64,000 nucleotides of DNA from Tetradesmus obliquus (Eukaryota > Chlorophyta > Chlorophyceae > Sphaeropleales > Scenedesmaceae): the NCBI GenBank assembly GCA_030272155.1, contig CP126192.1, positions 7,102,501 to 7,166,500 on the forward strand, read 5' to 3'. The translations under genes and the position numbers were made by a program. Within the stretch, counting starts at the first letter, position 1. Each line of letters starts with the position of its first letter. This document shows positions 1 through 11,761 of this stretch, one piece after another. The notes below the pieces were generated by a model. The model was not told the DNA's origin and made no database searches. It was given only the letters and a program-made list of their open reading frames with translations.

Positions 1-259
1 ACTGGCATGGCCATCCCTCGTGAGACAGCTGCAGAGGCAGCAGCAGAGCAGGCTCAGGAGCTGACAGGCACTTGCAGCAGCACCAGCTGGCCGAGGGATG
101 CGGCTCTGCTTGCAGCAGTAGTATTGCGTGCACAGGAGCAGCAGCCTGTGCAGAGCATGCATGCCCACGTTATGGGGCAGGCTCCGGGTGACAGCACAAC
201 CCTGCCAATGTACACAGCGCAGTACACCATACCTGATTTGATGTGCATGTTTCCTGCAG

Positions 260-3200
260 GCGGGCACCTACAATGTTGCAGGCAAGAGGCCTCCCACTGG
301 CCTCAAGCTGCACGAGTGGCTGCATCAGTGGAAAGACTGCTGGCCGCAGGCAGCAGCAGCACCAGCAGCAGCAGGCAGCGCAGCAGGAGCTGGGCCTGAC
401 ATCGTTGCAATCGGCTTCCAGGAGGTGGTGCCTCTGTCAGCAGGCAACGTGATTGCTGGGCCGAGCAGCGCAGGTGCAGATGCCTGGGACTATGTTTTGG
501 CAAGCACGCTGAATGGAGATGAGTGGTGAGCTTGTGCAACAGGGTGCCGCATGTACCGCATGTCGCATGTGCCGCATGTACCGCATGTAACGCAGCTGTA
601 TATCCATGTACATTGCAACTGCAGCTGCTTGCAGTAAGTTCGACAGCTGCTGAGTTGCGGGTGCCCGCTGCTAATGATTTTGCTGCAGCTGACACTGCAC
701 TTGCAGCCGTGCATGGCAATGCACCTGTTGCCTGAGCTTACGGCTTATAGCAGCACAGCACCTGTTACTTTAGGCCTGCTGTTCCTGTTGGTGTGCACAT
801 GCTCATATCCTCATTACTTTTTTCGCTCCTGTGCATGTGGGTGCAGGGCTGGCCGCAACTTTGGGCGCACATTTGGCAGCAACATGGCCAGCCAAGCAAT
901 GTACCTCAACTTGGAGCGCTTGGGTGCACAGGTGGGGCTGCATCGCATTGTGCCCACCCCTGTTGTAGCACTCAGTGGCCGTATGCCTGCAAAGGATTAG
1001 AACATGGTCCACAGCATATATGTGCTGTAGCATACTGTGCGGTCGCGCGCAGCTGCTGCTGTGGAGCTCCTTGCACAGTGTGCGGCTGTGCCAGCATATC
1101 CTTCAAACAGACGAGGTTAGCAACAGACACAGGCATGGCACCTCTTGAGCCTGCTGCTGTACCCGAGTTCATGCATGCAATAGCATGTGCATGCACCTGC
1201 ATGTGAAGTCCAAGCATTTGCATGTGACGGTTGCTACCGCCACAGGCTTACAATGTGCTGTCCACCCAGGCCGCCAACGTGGTCGGCAGCATGGAGAAGA
1301 TGTGGACCGGTGCTGGCACTGAGGGCGCAGGCGCAGCCAGGAATGGCGGGGCCGCCAGCGCAGCGCAGCAGCAGGCGCGGCTGGAGCAGGCACTCGCCAG
1401 CAGCGAGTTTGGGGAGGACGAGTATGTCCAGGTGAGCGTGGGGCCGCCTCTGCTGTGGCTGGATGGGTATATGGGGTTGAGGATGCAACAATGTTGAGCA
1501 GGCAATTGCCAACAGCGATCCGGCGAGCACGTCCAGGTGGGTGCAAGAACTGATGGCTATCAAGCTTCCAGTGACTGAGTATGAGGCAAATGTGCGGCAC
1601 AGGCACACTGCTGTGTGAGTAAGCTTGGAGTGCTTGATTTACGCGCTGCTGTGGCAGGATCAAACATTCCCTGGGCGAATCCATCAATGCACATTGCTGC
1701 GTAGTAGACAGCGAGGTGCTGAATGTTATCATTGTGCTTCTGCTTGTTACGCAATGCTGCTGTTGCTGCCAGGTGGTCAGCAAGCAGCTTGTTGGCGTGT
1801 ACCTGACAGTGTGGGCGCGCAAGCGCACCGCGCGGCACATCCGTGGAGTGCAGACCACGTCTGCTGCAACAGGTGAGGCCTGTATGCAGTTGATGGTCAC
1901 TGCCTGCAGGACCTGATGTGTAGAGCCGGTGCAGCAATTCTTGGGCAGCAGCTGCAGCAAATGTTCAGCAGGTGCCCTGTACTGTTGCGTGTCATGTCTG
2001 CACCCAGCGACTGCCAGGGGGCCTCGCACAGCAGCATCCACCAGCGGTCCAAAACATGGACGCTTAAGAGGTTCAGTTACTGTTGTGTGCCGCAGGCTTT
2101 GGCGGCTACCTGGGCAACAAGGGCGCAGTGGCTGCTAGGGCGAACCTGGTGCCACATACTGCGCATTTCCTATGCTGCTGACCCTGGCTGCCGGTCACTG
2201 CTGCATGTGCTTTGCCGCAGGCTTTGGCGGCTACCTGGGCAACAAGGGTGCAGTGGCTGCCTGCGCAAACTTTGTGTCGCACGCTGCGTATATCCACCAT
2301 CAGGTTCCTGCTGTGTGCCGCAGGCTTTGGCGGCTACCTGGGCAACAAGGGTGCTGTGGCTGTGCGGCTGCGCGTGCACGATGCTGGGCTGCTGCTGGTG
2401 GCATCACACCTGGCCAGCGGCGATGCGGAAGGTGATGAGCTGCGGCGCAACGCTGACGTGGCGGAGATCTTGCGGCGCTGCACGTTCAGCGCTGACCAGC
2501 AGCCAGGTGAGCATGTAACAGCAATGTGGCGGAGATTTCGTGGCCTTGCACGTTAAGTGTGACCGGCAGCCAGGCAAGCAGTTAGTAGCACTGTTGCTGA
2601 GATTCTGCGTCGACCGACTTTCAGCAACAATCAGCAGCCAAGCAGCAGTAGCATTGCTCTCCTTATGACATGGCCGTACGCTGTCGTTCGCAGGCCAGTC
2701 GCTGAACGGCAGCACCAGCTCCAACGGCCACTGGGGAAGCAGCAGCAGCATCCTCGAGCACGACAATGTGGTGTGGCTGGGCGACCTGAACTATCGGCTC
2801 ACCTGCAGCAGTGATGAGGCGCGCAGGTGGGTTGGGTGCGCCACACATGCTGTGTACAGGGGAGTCTGTGTACTGTACAGTATTGAACGCAGCCGGTACG
2901 TACTTTGCAACACTGCAGGCTCCAGGCAAGCAGCAGGCCATAGGTGGCACTTGTGGTGGGTCATCCTCTCATATGCAGATTTAGCTGCGCATAGTCGCGT
3001 ATCTCAGATGCCTGTGAGCATACGCATGCTCTTACATTTTACGTGTACCTATCAACTTGTCCATGTGCATCATACGCATTCCTGATCCTACTCTGACAGC
3101 TGCGACAAACATCGCCTGTTTCATGCGTGTGCTGCAGGCTGCTGCGTGCTGACAAGCTGGAGGCGCTGCTGAGCTACGACCAGCTCACACGCGAGATGGA

Positions 3201-3619
3201 GGCGGGGCACGTCTTCCAGGTGCATTGCCGCCGCTGCACTGCACGGAACAAATGCCACCTTGCGATGTGCACAACACATGCTATGCGTGCAACACAGTGC
3301 AATGTAACGGGCATTGCCATTCATACCTACCCCATCAGCTCTAGCCCAGCTTCCTTTGCCACCTCCTCTACTCGGCTGAGACAATAGATTACCTGCTGTA
3401 TTTGTTGCCTGCTGCGCTCAGGGCTGGCGCGAGAGCCCCATCAGCTTCAGCCCAACCTACAAGTACCACCCAAGTGCTGAGCTAGGGAAAGCAAATCCTC
3501 TGCTGCTGCTGCTGCTGCTGCCCCTGCTGCTTGCTGCCACCAGGGCTGGCGCGAGGGCCCCATCAGCTTCACCCCCACCTACAAGTACCACCCATCTGCT
3601 GTGGCATCGAACGCAAATC

Positions 3620-3660
<41 letters not shown>

Positions 3661-6600
3661 ACCTGTTGCCACCAGGGCTGGCGCGAGGGCCCCATCAGCT
3701 TTAGCCCCACCTACAAGTACCACCTTGGCTGCAACGTATACAGCGGAGAGCCGCTGCCGCCAGGCGTGGCGATGGTGCGCGCAGTGGACAGCAGCAACAG
3801 TCTGGCTGACAGTGCCAGCGACACGGCGGAAGGTGAGGGCAGGGGTTGGCAGGGTTGTTGCGCGACAGCTGTGCGTGTTTGGCAGCATCATTGGCAGCAG
3901 CAGCGGCGGTTGCTGCGTAGGCAGCTTGGGGTGGGTGCAGCAAGTGTACGCGACAGTCTGCAGAACCATTGGGGATGAACGATGCTGCTGTGGTGGCAGT
4001 AATGTTGATCAACCATGGGCATCAGCAGCTGCATTTGTGACTGCATCACGTGGTACATGCGCAACTCATCGCTTGCCTGTGCGTGGCATACGCTGCTGGT
4101 TGTTGTTTGTTTGACTGCAGACAGCGCAACAGCAGGCCGTGACTCGCCGTCCGTTGAGAAGCAGAAGAAGCGCACGCCCGCGTGGTGCGACCGCGTGCTG
4201 TGGCTGCCGGGGCGGCAGCTGTACCAGCTGGCGTACGGGCGGGGAGAGATTGCGGTGGGTGAATATGTTTGAACACCATGTTTGGAAGTACTTTGGAGCT
4301 ACATGTCGCGCACTACGGCGGCATGTGCTTTGTGGCAGATGGAAGGCGATGCAGCTGCACAGTGCACGGAAGGCAGCTTGTTGTGCTTGGCGGTGCCATT
4401 GGCCATTGCAGGTATGAAGTGTCTCTGTCTGCCTGATCGCATTAGTTCAGTAGCAGCAACAAGCACCAGAAGTGTGATATGGATACATGCTGCTGCTGCT
4501 GCTGCTGCTGCCGCTGCTGCTGCAGGTGTCTGACCACAGGCCTGTGGCAGCTGCTTTCCTGCTGGAGGCTCACAGGTGAGTTGACCAGCAGTGCAGCTGC
4601 TGAACGCGCTTGCATGCATCTTGGAAGCACTTGTGTGGCTGTTGCTAGCCAGTGCAGTTTCTACGTTTCATGGTTGACTGATTGGACGGCAGCAGCGTGT
4701 CAGCCGCACCACTGTACCGCTGTAATGCGCGCATCTAATGCCACACTGAAGCCCGGCTGTGGCTGGCATGCTTGCAGGTACAATCGTGATGCTGTGCAGC
4801 AGCTGGCGGAGGCTGCAAGGCGGAACATCGACATGAGCGACAATGCAGCGCGCCCGCGGTGAGTCAGCTCGCACCTGCACCTGCTGCTGTCTGTCGACAG
4901 GAGCGACAGCACTGCTGGCAGCAGCGGGGCCTCTATGGTGCAGATATGCACTGCTGATGGCGCTTGCGACATGTCCGCAGCCGATGCAGCATCGGCTGCT
5001 ACTCTTTGCGGTGTGCAAACCACCCTTTGCCTCATGGCTTAGCTGTAGCTGCTCACTCCGCTGCACGCTCACTCCTTGCCCACGTGCTGTTTATCTTGGT
5101 GCTGCAACTGCTCCCTGCGCCCCATTGAGCCGGCACTGCTGCCAGCATACTTGCTCTGCATCAACCAACAACTCTGCACACCCACCTCACACCCATCTGT
5201 TGCTCCCTCCCCTTGCTGCCGCAGCTGCTTGCTACACCCCAACTTCATCGAGCTGCAGCTGCTGCCGTTTGGCGTGGCAGCCAGCCACACCGTCAGCCTC
5301 AGCAACGAGGGCGCCACCCCAGCGCGCTTCTACTTTGTGGCTCCGCCCAAGCCGCGCATGAGCGTGGACGGGCAGATGTGCTGGGACGACAACCAGCCAA
5401 TTAGCCCGCCGTGGCTGGCGATATCACCAGACCAGGGGAAAGTGGCGCCAGGTGCGTGTGTGTGTATGTGTGTGTGCTGTGGGCGCGGTCAGCAGATTCG
5501 TTGATGTGTGTGTATGGTTGCTGTATTGCGCGCTTTGGAGCTGGCGGGCGGTTCGTCACTCTGGTTGGCTCCTCTCGTGTTAAATGTGTATGCAAGGCCT
5601 TTTCTTTAGTACTGAAGCATGAGCGTGGACGGGCAGATGTGCTGGGACGACAGCACAACCAGCCAATCGGCCCGCCCTGGCTGGCCATATCACCAGACCA
5701 GGGGGAGGTGGAGCCAGGTGCGTTGTTGTGCTTTGGGCGCAGGTCGCAGGTTGGTGGCTGTATATACTCTGTTGCTGTATGTTGTGCAGTGGTGCTGGGT
5801 GGGGTGCTTGCAGCAGCCATGCTGACCTGCGCTGCAGTACTCTGTCGAATGCTGTAGCACGCACATGGCCAGGACATGTCATACAGCAAGGCGCACACCC
5901 GTGCCCTCACCCTGTCTTGTGTGCCCTCGTATGTTACTTTATATTGCCCTTGCAGGCGAGACTGTGTCCATCACCCTCACGGCATTCGTGTCAGGAGGCG
6001 GCCCTGCCAGCGCCGCAGCACACATTGCTGCCAACCCGCCGCCACCTCCAGCTCCTATCAACACACTCGACACCATCCTCATTCTGCGGCTAGAAGATGG
6101 CGCAGACAGCTTCATCAGCTGCCACGGCAGCCTGCTGCCGAGCTGCTTTGGCATGGATTTAGATGCACTGCTGACGCTTGGGGACAGTCCGGTGCTGAGC
6201 GAAACTGAGCTGCAGCAGGGGCAAGGGAAGGGAAGGCAGCTGCTGCAGCAGGGCCTACAACGGGTGGCAGCAGCAGCAGCAGCAGGGCAGGAGGGTGAGG
6301 GTGAGGGTGATCTGCTGGGGTTGCAGCAGCTGGAACTGGGTGATGCAGCAGCAGCAGCAGCAGCAGCAGGCAGCGGGGGTGCTGCTGGTGCTGGTGCTGG
6401 TGACAGCAAGCTGGTCACTGGGCTTGAGGAGCGGGTGCCTAAAGAAGTGCAGCGGCTGGTCAGCTTACTGCAGGTGGGATGGTGGAGGATAGCATGTTTG
6501 AGCTCCTTTGCCTGCTTCATGCTGGTGTGCTGCTGCGAGTTTTGCACCACAGTAAGCTGGGTATGCAGACGTGGCTGGCAGTGCAGTCCTTACACATGTT

Positions 6601-7641
6601 TGCCGAGTCCTGTTGATGCGCTCATACTGTGTGTGGTTCCTGCTGACAACTGCATCACTGCATGTCGTTTTTGATCGTGTTTGCAGGTGCACCTGCACAC
6701 CCCGGGCCTATTTGTGCACAGCCACAGCGCCTGCTGCTCCTCGCTGCAACCTCGCCACGCGCCGCACACAAAGCAGCAGCTGCAGCAGCTGCTGGCAGCC
6801 ACAGCACCCATCCGCTGGGCACTGGATGCTGGCGTGGACTTCCCGCAGCATGCAACCCCGCACCAGGCTGCTGCTGCGCTGCTGCTGATGCTGCAGCAGC
6901 TGCCTGACAGCCTGATGCCGCCTGATGTGGCAGCCGTGCTGGTGCATTGCGTGCCGCCAGTGCCTGCAGCAATGCTGTCAGATGCGATGTCAGTTGCGGA
7001 GTGGGCCACGCTGCGGCACCTGCTGGCGCTGTGGCGGCGGGCGCTGGCGCCGGAAGTTGCGGAGCGCAACGGGCTGAGTGTGTTCAGCTTGGCTGGGGTG
7101 CTGGCGGAGCACGTGTTTGGGGACACAGCAGCAGCAGGTGGGTGCCTCTGGCTGCCTGAAGACATCTGGGAGGGCTGGGGTGCCAGCAAGCGGCGCGTTT
7201 GGTGGTTGCAGAGATGTGCCGCAGATGTGCAGCTGACAAGATTCGCAAAAGGCAGTAGATAATCAACTCTAGTGCTTGCTTGCCAGTGTCCTTGCCCCTC
7301 GTGACAGTCTTTGTGAGGATTCCTTTTCTTCAATGACAATTGTGTTGATGGCTGGTCCATTTCTGGCGTTTACTGTGTGCCCTGCTGCTGCACTTGCAGT
7401 GCCGCCGGAGGTTGCTGCCAACAGGGTAGCCTTCATGATGGCACTGCTGGACCCGCAAGCAGCAGCACCAGCCACAATGCAGCAGCAGCAGCAGCGGCAG
7501 CAGCAGCTGGCAGCAGCACCAGCAGGTCAGCCGCAGCAGCTGCCATGGGGCGTGCCGGCGCCCTCAGCGCCAGTACACCAGCGCGGCACGTCAGCAGTTG
7601 CGCAGTCCGCGGCGCAGCAGCCGAGCGAAAGTCTCATCTAG
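260..7641 (+). CDS. OCRL/INPP5B-like inositol polyphosphate 5-phosphatase with ASH and RhoGAP-like domains (5' end outside window)
   Basis: Predicted to remove the 5-phosphate of phosphoinositides such as PI(4,5)P2 on endomembranes. Exons visible in order: 260-525 (AGTYNVAGK, DIVAIGFQEVV), 847-931, 1246-1431, 1773-1872 (SKQLVGVYLTVW), 2324-2506 (GFGGYLGNKGAV, ASHLASGD), 2694-2826 (WLGDLNYR), 3137-3219, 3676-3832 (GWREGPISFSPTYKY), 4121-4254 (PAWCDRVLW), 4525-4575 (SDHRPVAAAF), 4778-4859, 5225-5451 and 5955-6473 (ASH-like beta domain), 6687-7137 and 7400-7641 (RhoGAP-like; IRWALDAG, ALLLMLQQLPD). All the phosphatase signature motifs are present. The RhoGAP arginine-finger segment is not recognisable (LFVHSHSA at that place), as in OCRL, whose GAP domain is thought inactive. 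Gln/Ala-rich linkers lie between the ASH and GAP parts and at the C-terminus. Splice phases agree where checked. The start codon is not in the window. Family call is firm; exon ends are hand-placed. Confidence 0.88.
546..594. repeat. 9-bp CCGCATGTA-type minisatellite in intron
   Basis: About five degenerate copies of ccgcatgta/tcgcatgtg follow one another in the intron after the first visible exon of the 5-phosphatase gene. No function is apparent. Confidence 0.6.
2096..2380 (+). repeat. Three tandem copies of the GFGGYLGNKGA exon start with acceptor
   Basis: The 3' splice site and first part of the catalytic exon occur three times, beginning at 2096, 2221 and 2324. Each is preceded by cgcag and reads GFGGYLGNKGA. 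Only the third continues into the rest of the phosphatase core (VRLRVHDAG, then ASHLASGD). The first two run on for about 20 diverging codons and have no clear donor. They look like decoys left by tandem duplication of intron end plus exon start. Confidence 0.85.
3422..3727 (+). repeat. Three tandem copies of the GWREGPISFSPTYKY exon start
   Basis: Copies begin at 3422, 3544 and 3676, each directly after an AG acceptor, with only a few base changes between them. Copies two and three are each preceded by a stretch containing a (CTG)n run. Only the third continues in frame to the donor at 3832, so it is taken as the used exon. Confidence 0.85.
5346..5716 (+). repeat. Donor-side duplicate of the ASH exon (MSVDGQMCWDD)
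   Basis: The end of the exon closing at 5451 (MSVDGQMCWDD, then PPWLAISPDQG) is repeated at 5619-5716, including a following gtgcgt donor. The second copy carries a short insertion (gacagcacaacc) and lies wholly in the intron. Confidence 0.8.
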
Positions 7642-8921
7642 ATGGTGTCACCAATGTTTGTTCTAGGTCAAACTCTCTGGTAGCTGGAAGAGACTGTTGT
7701 GTGAACTTGCTGTTGAGCTGGCACACAGTGCTTGTTGTTGCGAGTCTGAGCACCAAGCTTTGGGGAGGTGTCTTCACCGTTGTGTCTGCAGCAACGATTG
7801 CAGCAAGTGTAGGTGTTCCAGAACCGCTTCGACTATTGGGGGCATGCTTGCGCTGGTGATGGCAACTCGTTTTGTGGCGGGTTTGAAAGTCAAGGTAATG
7901 TGATGCCGCTGTGGCTAGTTGACGGACGCATTTGATGGCGTGCCATAGCAAATACAATGTTGACATCAGACTGATGCACCGGACTAGTTGCGCTGTCTTA
8001 CGATCATTTGGACGTTCACTTTGAGTGATACATGCATTCACTCACAGCTAGCCAGTACACTACAGCGCACCGTGAGTGAGCAGTGTATACCATACGTACT
8101 GCTCAATCGTGTACTGTCGTAGTGCGCCACTGGCAGTGCATTGTAAAGTTTGATCTGTTACCTTGTGGCATCAGACAATCATACCATCTGCAGACGCTTG
8201 GTACGTTCTTCCTTTCCCTATAGGGAAGTATCATGATACGCAAGCAAATGCAGCGAGGAGTGACTGCGAGTGTGTGCGTGGAAACTACACTTCATGTGTC
8301 AAGAGCGGCAGTGGCTGGTCAACAATATGTTTGTGCGCCATTTCCACAACTGCCGGTGAGGTGCACGCTGTTATTTCAAACCCCTGCGTCCTTGGCACAC
8401 AATATTCGCAACAGTTGCATGGCACTCATGAGTTGATCAAAGTCGAGTGTTCACAGCACAAATTTTGCTTATTTGGTTTACACTTGGTGGTAGTTGGCAG
8501 CTCGTGAATGAGCGATCACATGCTGGCACATTTGTGCCATGTACACAACAACGTTCAAGTTGTTGAACAAGAGAACTTCTCAAGGTTGCAAGTCAAAACT
8601 TGGTGACAACTAGCCGCACTGATTTACAAATCACTGCTTAACTTCATACAGTGGATGCCATTAGAACGGCAGGCGCAGACATGTGTGCTGCATGATTTCG
8701 ATACTTAGTACCGTTAGCGAGAAGTGGTGTGGTGTTTGGTGTCACCCTTGTGCAACGGCGGTGCCAAACAACACTACCTGAAGCTTGGAGAGGCCGTAGT
8801 ACGCTCTGCAAGTGCTCAACCATGTAGACTGCTTAAACAGTGTTGTGCATACCAAGCATTGCTGCAACCATCGCCATGATGGCGCGTCACTAGTGCCAGT
8901 ACTGAGACTTGTTCATCTTGA
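7642..8921. other. Intergenic region, no gene recognised
   Basis: Holds the 3' UTR of the 5-phosphatase gene and then sequence less G+C-rich than the genes, with only short ORFs lacking recognisable motifs. It presumably includes the promoter of the ORF at 8922. Confidence 0.5.
8142..8146 (+). terminator. Candidate TGTAA poly(A) signal of the 5-phosphatase gene
   Basis: TGTAA about 500 bases after the stop codon, on the sense strand. TGTAA is the usual chlorophycean polyadenylation signal. It is only five bases long, so chance occurrence is possible. Confidence 0.35.
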
Positions 8922-9800
8922 ATGCTGCTCCTCCAACTGCAAACATGTCGGAGGCTGCACAGCGAGAGTTTCCACACAGCGGATGTGATGCCGACACTCG
9001 GCACAGACAACATGGGAAGCACAACACAAGCCATGAACACCGTCACCCAAGTTGAGGCTTCTGGTCAAGGCGACGCTTTGGGCACAGAGCCTGAGCAGTT
9101 TTCGGCTATAATAATCACCCCGGTGCTCAGCATAGGCGGCAGGCCAGCAGCTGCCTTGCCAATGCAGGTGGTTTGGACCGACTGGGAAGGGCGCGACGCA
9201 ATAGATGTGGCAACATGCATGTCTGGCGCTATGCTGTCAGCCGCCAACCTGTCCCTAGTATCGTCTACAACAGCAGGCTCGGAATACTGGCAACAGGCTG
9301 CAACTGGCTTGGCAGAAGCCACATCACCTCACTTGGGTCTAGAGCACAGCTATGGCGGCGTTTTTACGTCTTCGATGTACAAAGGTGGCCCTAGGCTGTC
9401 GGCAAGGGAGCTGAAAGCGGCTTTGGTCAAGCACCATGACAGCCTGATCCTGCTGCCAAGCTGCCTGCGTTTACCAGTGCGCACGGCGCACCGGCTGCGT
9501 GTTGCCCTATCAAACGTCATTGGCATGGCTACAGGCACGGCCGAGAACGCTGGAGGCGCTCTGGGTGATTTTGAAGAGGAAATTATCTCTATGGCACAGC
9601 TGCGAGTCAAGGTGAAGCAGGTTGTAAACGAGAAGCGGCCTGAGTTATGTGCTGGCATTGAGGGCAGCAGTTTTAACCTGCGCTTCATTGGATTTGGCAG
9701 CGCAGTCAGCATCCCAGCTGCCTCCCCTGCCGACCTTTGGATATATGTAGCTGTTGCACCAGACGATGGGTTGTGCTCTGATGTGCCAGCAGCCAAGTGA
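8922..9800 (+). CDS. Uncharacterised single-exon protein, 292 aa
   Basis: An open frame of 293 codons with no internal stop. An ATG at 8988 (MPTLGTDNMG) is an alternative start that gives 270 residues. The product has ordinary composition without Gln/Ala runs. Its parts include a Ser/Thr/Gln-rich N-terminus, a central segment (AIIITPVLSIGG, VVWTDWEGRDAIDV), a segment with SARELKAALVKHHDSLILLP, and a C-terminal GFGSAVSIPAASPADLWIYV. I do not recognise the family. No transmembrane segment or signal peptide is evident. It is the only intron-free frame of this size in the window, and its lack of CAG bias sets it apart from its neighbours. It could be a retrocopy, a transferred gene, or one exon of a larger gene. 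Confidence 0.55.
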   Translation: MLLLQLQTCRRLHSESFHTADVMPTLGTDNMGSTTQAMNTVTQVEASGQGDALGTEPEQFSAIIITPVLSIGGRPAAALPMQVVWTDWEGRDAIDVATCMSGAMLSAANLSLVSSTTAGSEYWQQAATGLAEATSPHLGLEHSYGGVFTSSMYKGGPRLSARELKAALVKHHDSLILLPSCLRLPVRTAHRLRVALSNVIGMATGTAENAGGALGDFEEEIISMAQLRVKVKQVVNEKRPELCAGIEGSSFNLRFIGFGSAVSIPAASPADLWIYVAVAPDDGLCSDVPAAK

Positions 9801-11679
9801 TGCATACGTTTGGTTGTTGTGGGATGATATAGAGGCGTCTATTAATGTTTCTTCTCTATACACCCCTCTTGCAAGGTCATGGCTGGGAGTTCAAAATGCC
9901 GCTGAGTGGATGAGTTGATGAGTGGATGCAACGTAACTTTTGCAACGCCGATGTATGTTACGCGTGTTCATTGGGTTGGTGACGTTGATGTCTGGCCGAC
10001 ATGGGTGGGTGTATGGTGTGGGTGGTGGGCGTGAGCATGCGTGAGCATGCGTGAGCATGCGTGTGCGCGCAGTTTGCACGTCTGCCTTTCCAGGCCGTTG
10101 TGATTGAATACGCGCATGCAGTTGTGACGCAGCCACTACAACAACATGGCATATGCCTCTGTCTTTAGTACCTGCAAGGCTGATAGCTGCATAGCACACT
10201 TGAGCGGTTGCAGCCCCCACTTTTCTGGAGTGACACTTCTTTGCTTCGAGGTCCAATGAATCTGAGATCTGCGTGCAATCTTTTGCACAACAAAGCATGT
10301 GTTTTTTTATTGTGCGAAGGTGTGAGGAGTCTGCTATGTAGGGTGGGTATGGGGCAATAAGGTTGTAGCATGCAGGTTTCTGTGTGTATGCTGTTATCTT
10401 CAGGTTTGAACTTGAAGCGCAAAGTTGCGCTGCATTGGGAGTACCCAGCAAATCCTGGCGTTTACTAGTTGGAGATGTTGGCTCATCTGCCAGCATTCAT
10501 CTGCAATATCCCGCTATGCTCATCATGTGTGCTGACCTTGCTGCACAACTAGCTCAATCTTTGGTTGTGGTGTTTGGATCGCTCCTTTGCTGGAGCACTA
10601 GCGTGCTCGCCAATGGTGGTTTATACATGCACTCGATGCCAAACGCTTTTGTGCCTTCTATAAAGCTGCAGCAGATCTGCTGCAGCGGCAGCTGATTCCA
10701 GCTGCAGCGCCACTGCAACGCTACCGCCACAGTGGCTGTTGTTGTGGCATGGTACCGGCCGCTTCCGCTGTTCCGCTGCAGATGGTTACATTGGTTGTCC
10801 GGCCGTTGAGCACTGACTGCTGCTCCTGCTGACTGACTGCCAGTCTAGGTTGCAGCTACTAGGCTCAGCGTAAGCATGGGCCGGGCAGCTCTGTAGGAAA
10901 TTTTTGAAACCTGTTTCACGTACACAATGTGTGTTGATGAACCGCGCGGCGCACGCTCAAAAGTTTTTATGCGGCCCGCACATCTAGGGTGTGTTGGCTG
11001 AGCAGACTGTGCGGTTGCCTTACTTGCTTCTGGTTGATGTAAGAAGTATTTCGGCAATCTGGGTAGCGAATGACATGGTCGTATGTGCTTTGCAGCACTC
11101 TGCTGCTGCTGTGTCCTGCTTTGTGGTCACAGAACCCTGAGTAACGCATGCTCTGCTCTGTGCCTGCTATAGCCAGCGCACTCGCAGTTAAGGGCAATCA
11201 CTGTAGGTTGGTTGTCTGTCTGTGTTTCTTCTGTTTGAGTGGTGCTTGGTGACTGGCGCACTTCTGTACGGATTGTCACCACCGGTGTGCTGCCTCTGCA
11301 TGTCCTAGTTGTTGTGGCTGTAGAGCCACATATGTGTGCGTGTTTGCACGATTATTTATGCTGGCGCGCTCTGCGTGCATCGCATGTCGGTTGTTTTCTG
11401 ATGGTGTCGGTTGCATGTCGGTTGTTTTCTGATGGCTTGCTTGTGCCTCAGTCTTCTCTCTTGGGAGGGGGTGAAGGGCCAAGCTACACACAGTGCTGAC
11501 TGATTAGATTTCATTGTGAGCTTTGTTGTGTGAACTGCTACAGCCGCAGCATGCTGTCAGTTGTGAGGATGTTAAGGTTCGAATGTGTGACAACTTCTGT
11601 GTGTACGCCTCTTGTATCAAAGAGTCAGCCTGAGGCAGCATCCAGCTGTTCGATTTAGTATGCTGAGTCAGCGTAACGG
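9801..11679. other. Intergenic region with short repeats
   Basis: No gene recognised. It contains three copies of gtgagcatgc near 10030-10065 and a 23-bp direct repeat (gcatgtcggtt..., 11382-11404 and 11413-11435). A TGTAA at 11038-11042 could end the transcript of the preceding ORF, but it is more than 1.2 kb away. Confidence 0.45.
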
Positions 11680-11734
11680 TTACTGCTGCAGGTTGTGAGA
11701 TGCCGTGAGTTGGCATGTACTACCACAGTAATAG
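11680..11734 (-). pseudogene. Candidate 3' remnant of the Cys-rich gene split by the CACTA element
   Basis: Read on the minus strand from the outer edge of the left inverted repeat, the flank continues the frame interrupted at 28741. The bases there end ...TGCCCCACTGA, and this flank supplies C TAT TAC TGT GGT. The combined reading is CPTDYYCGSTCQLTAS, closing with a stop at 11680-11682. A CP-x-x-YYC pattern is typical of the GCC2/GCC3-like modules seen on the other side. The match is short (17 codons), so it could be fortuitous. A donor site before the stop is also possible. Confidence 0.35.
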
Positions 11735-11761
11735 CACTATGGTCACTGAAATGTCCAGCTG
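11735..11761 (+). repeat. Left terminal inverted repeat of the CACTA element
   Basis: Reads CACTATGGTCACTGAAATGT then CCAGCTG. The reverse complement of 28714-28740 differs only at two positions (T/C and A/G). Confidence 0.88.

Noticed and set aside
8040-8140. Possible inverted repeat (cagtacactac / gtgtactgtcgtag)
   Set aside because: Written out base by base, the arms do not pair over more than a few bases, so no terminal repeat or hairpin is supported.
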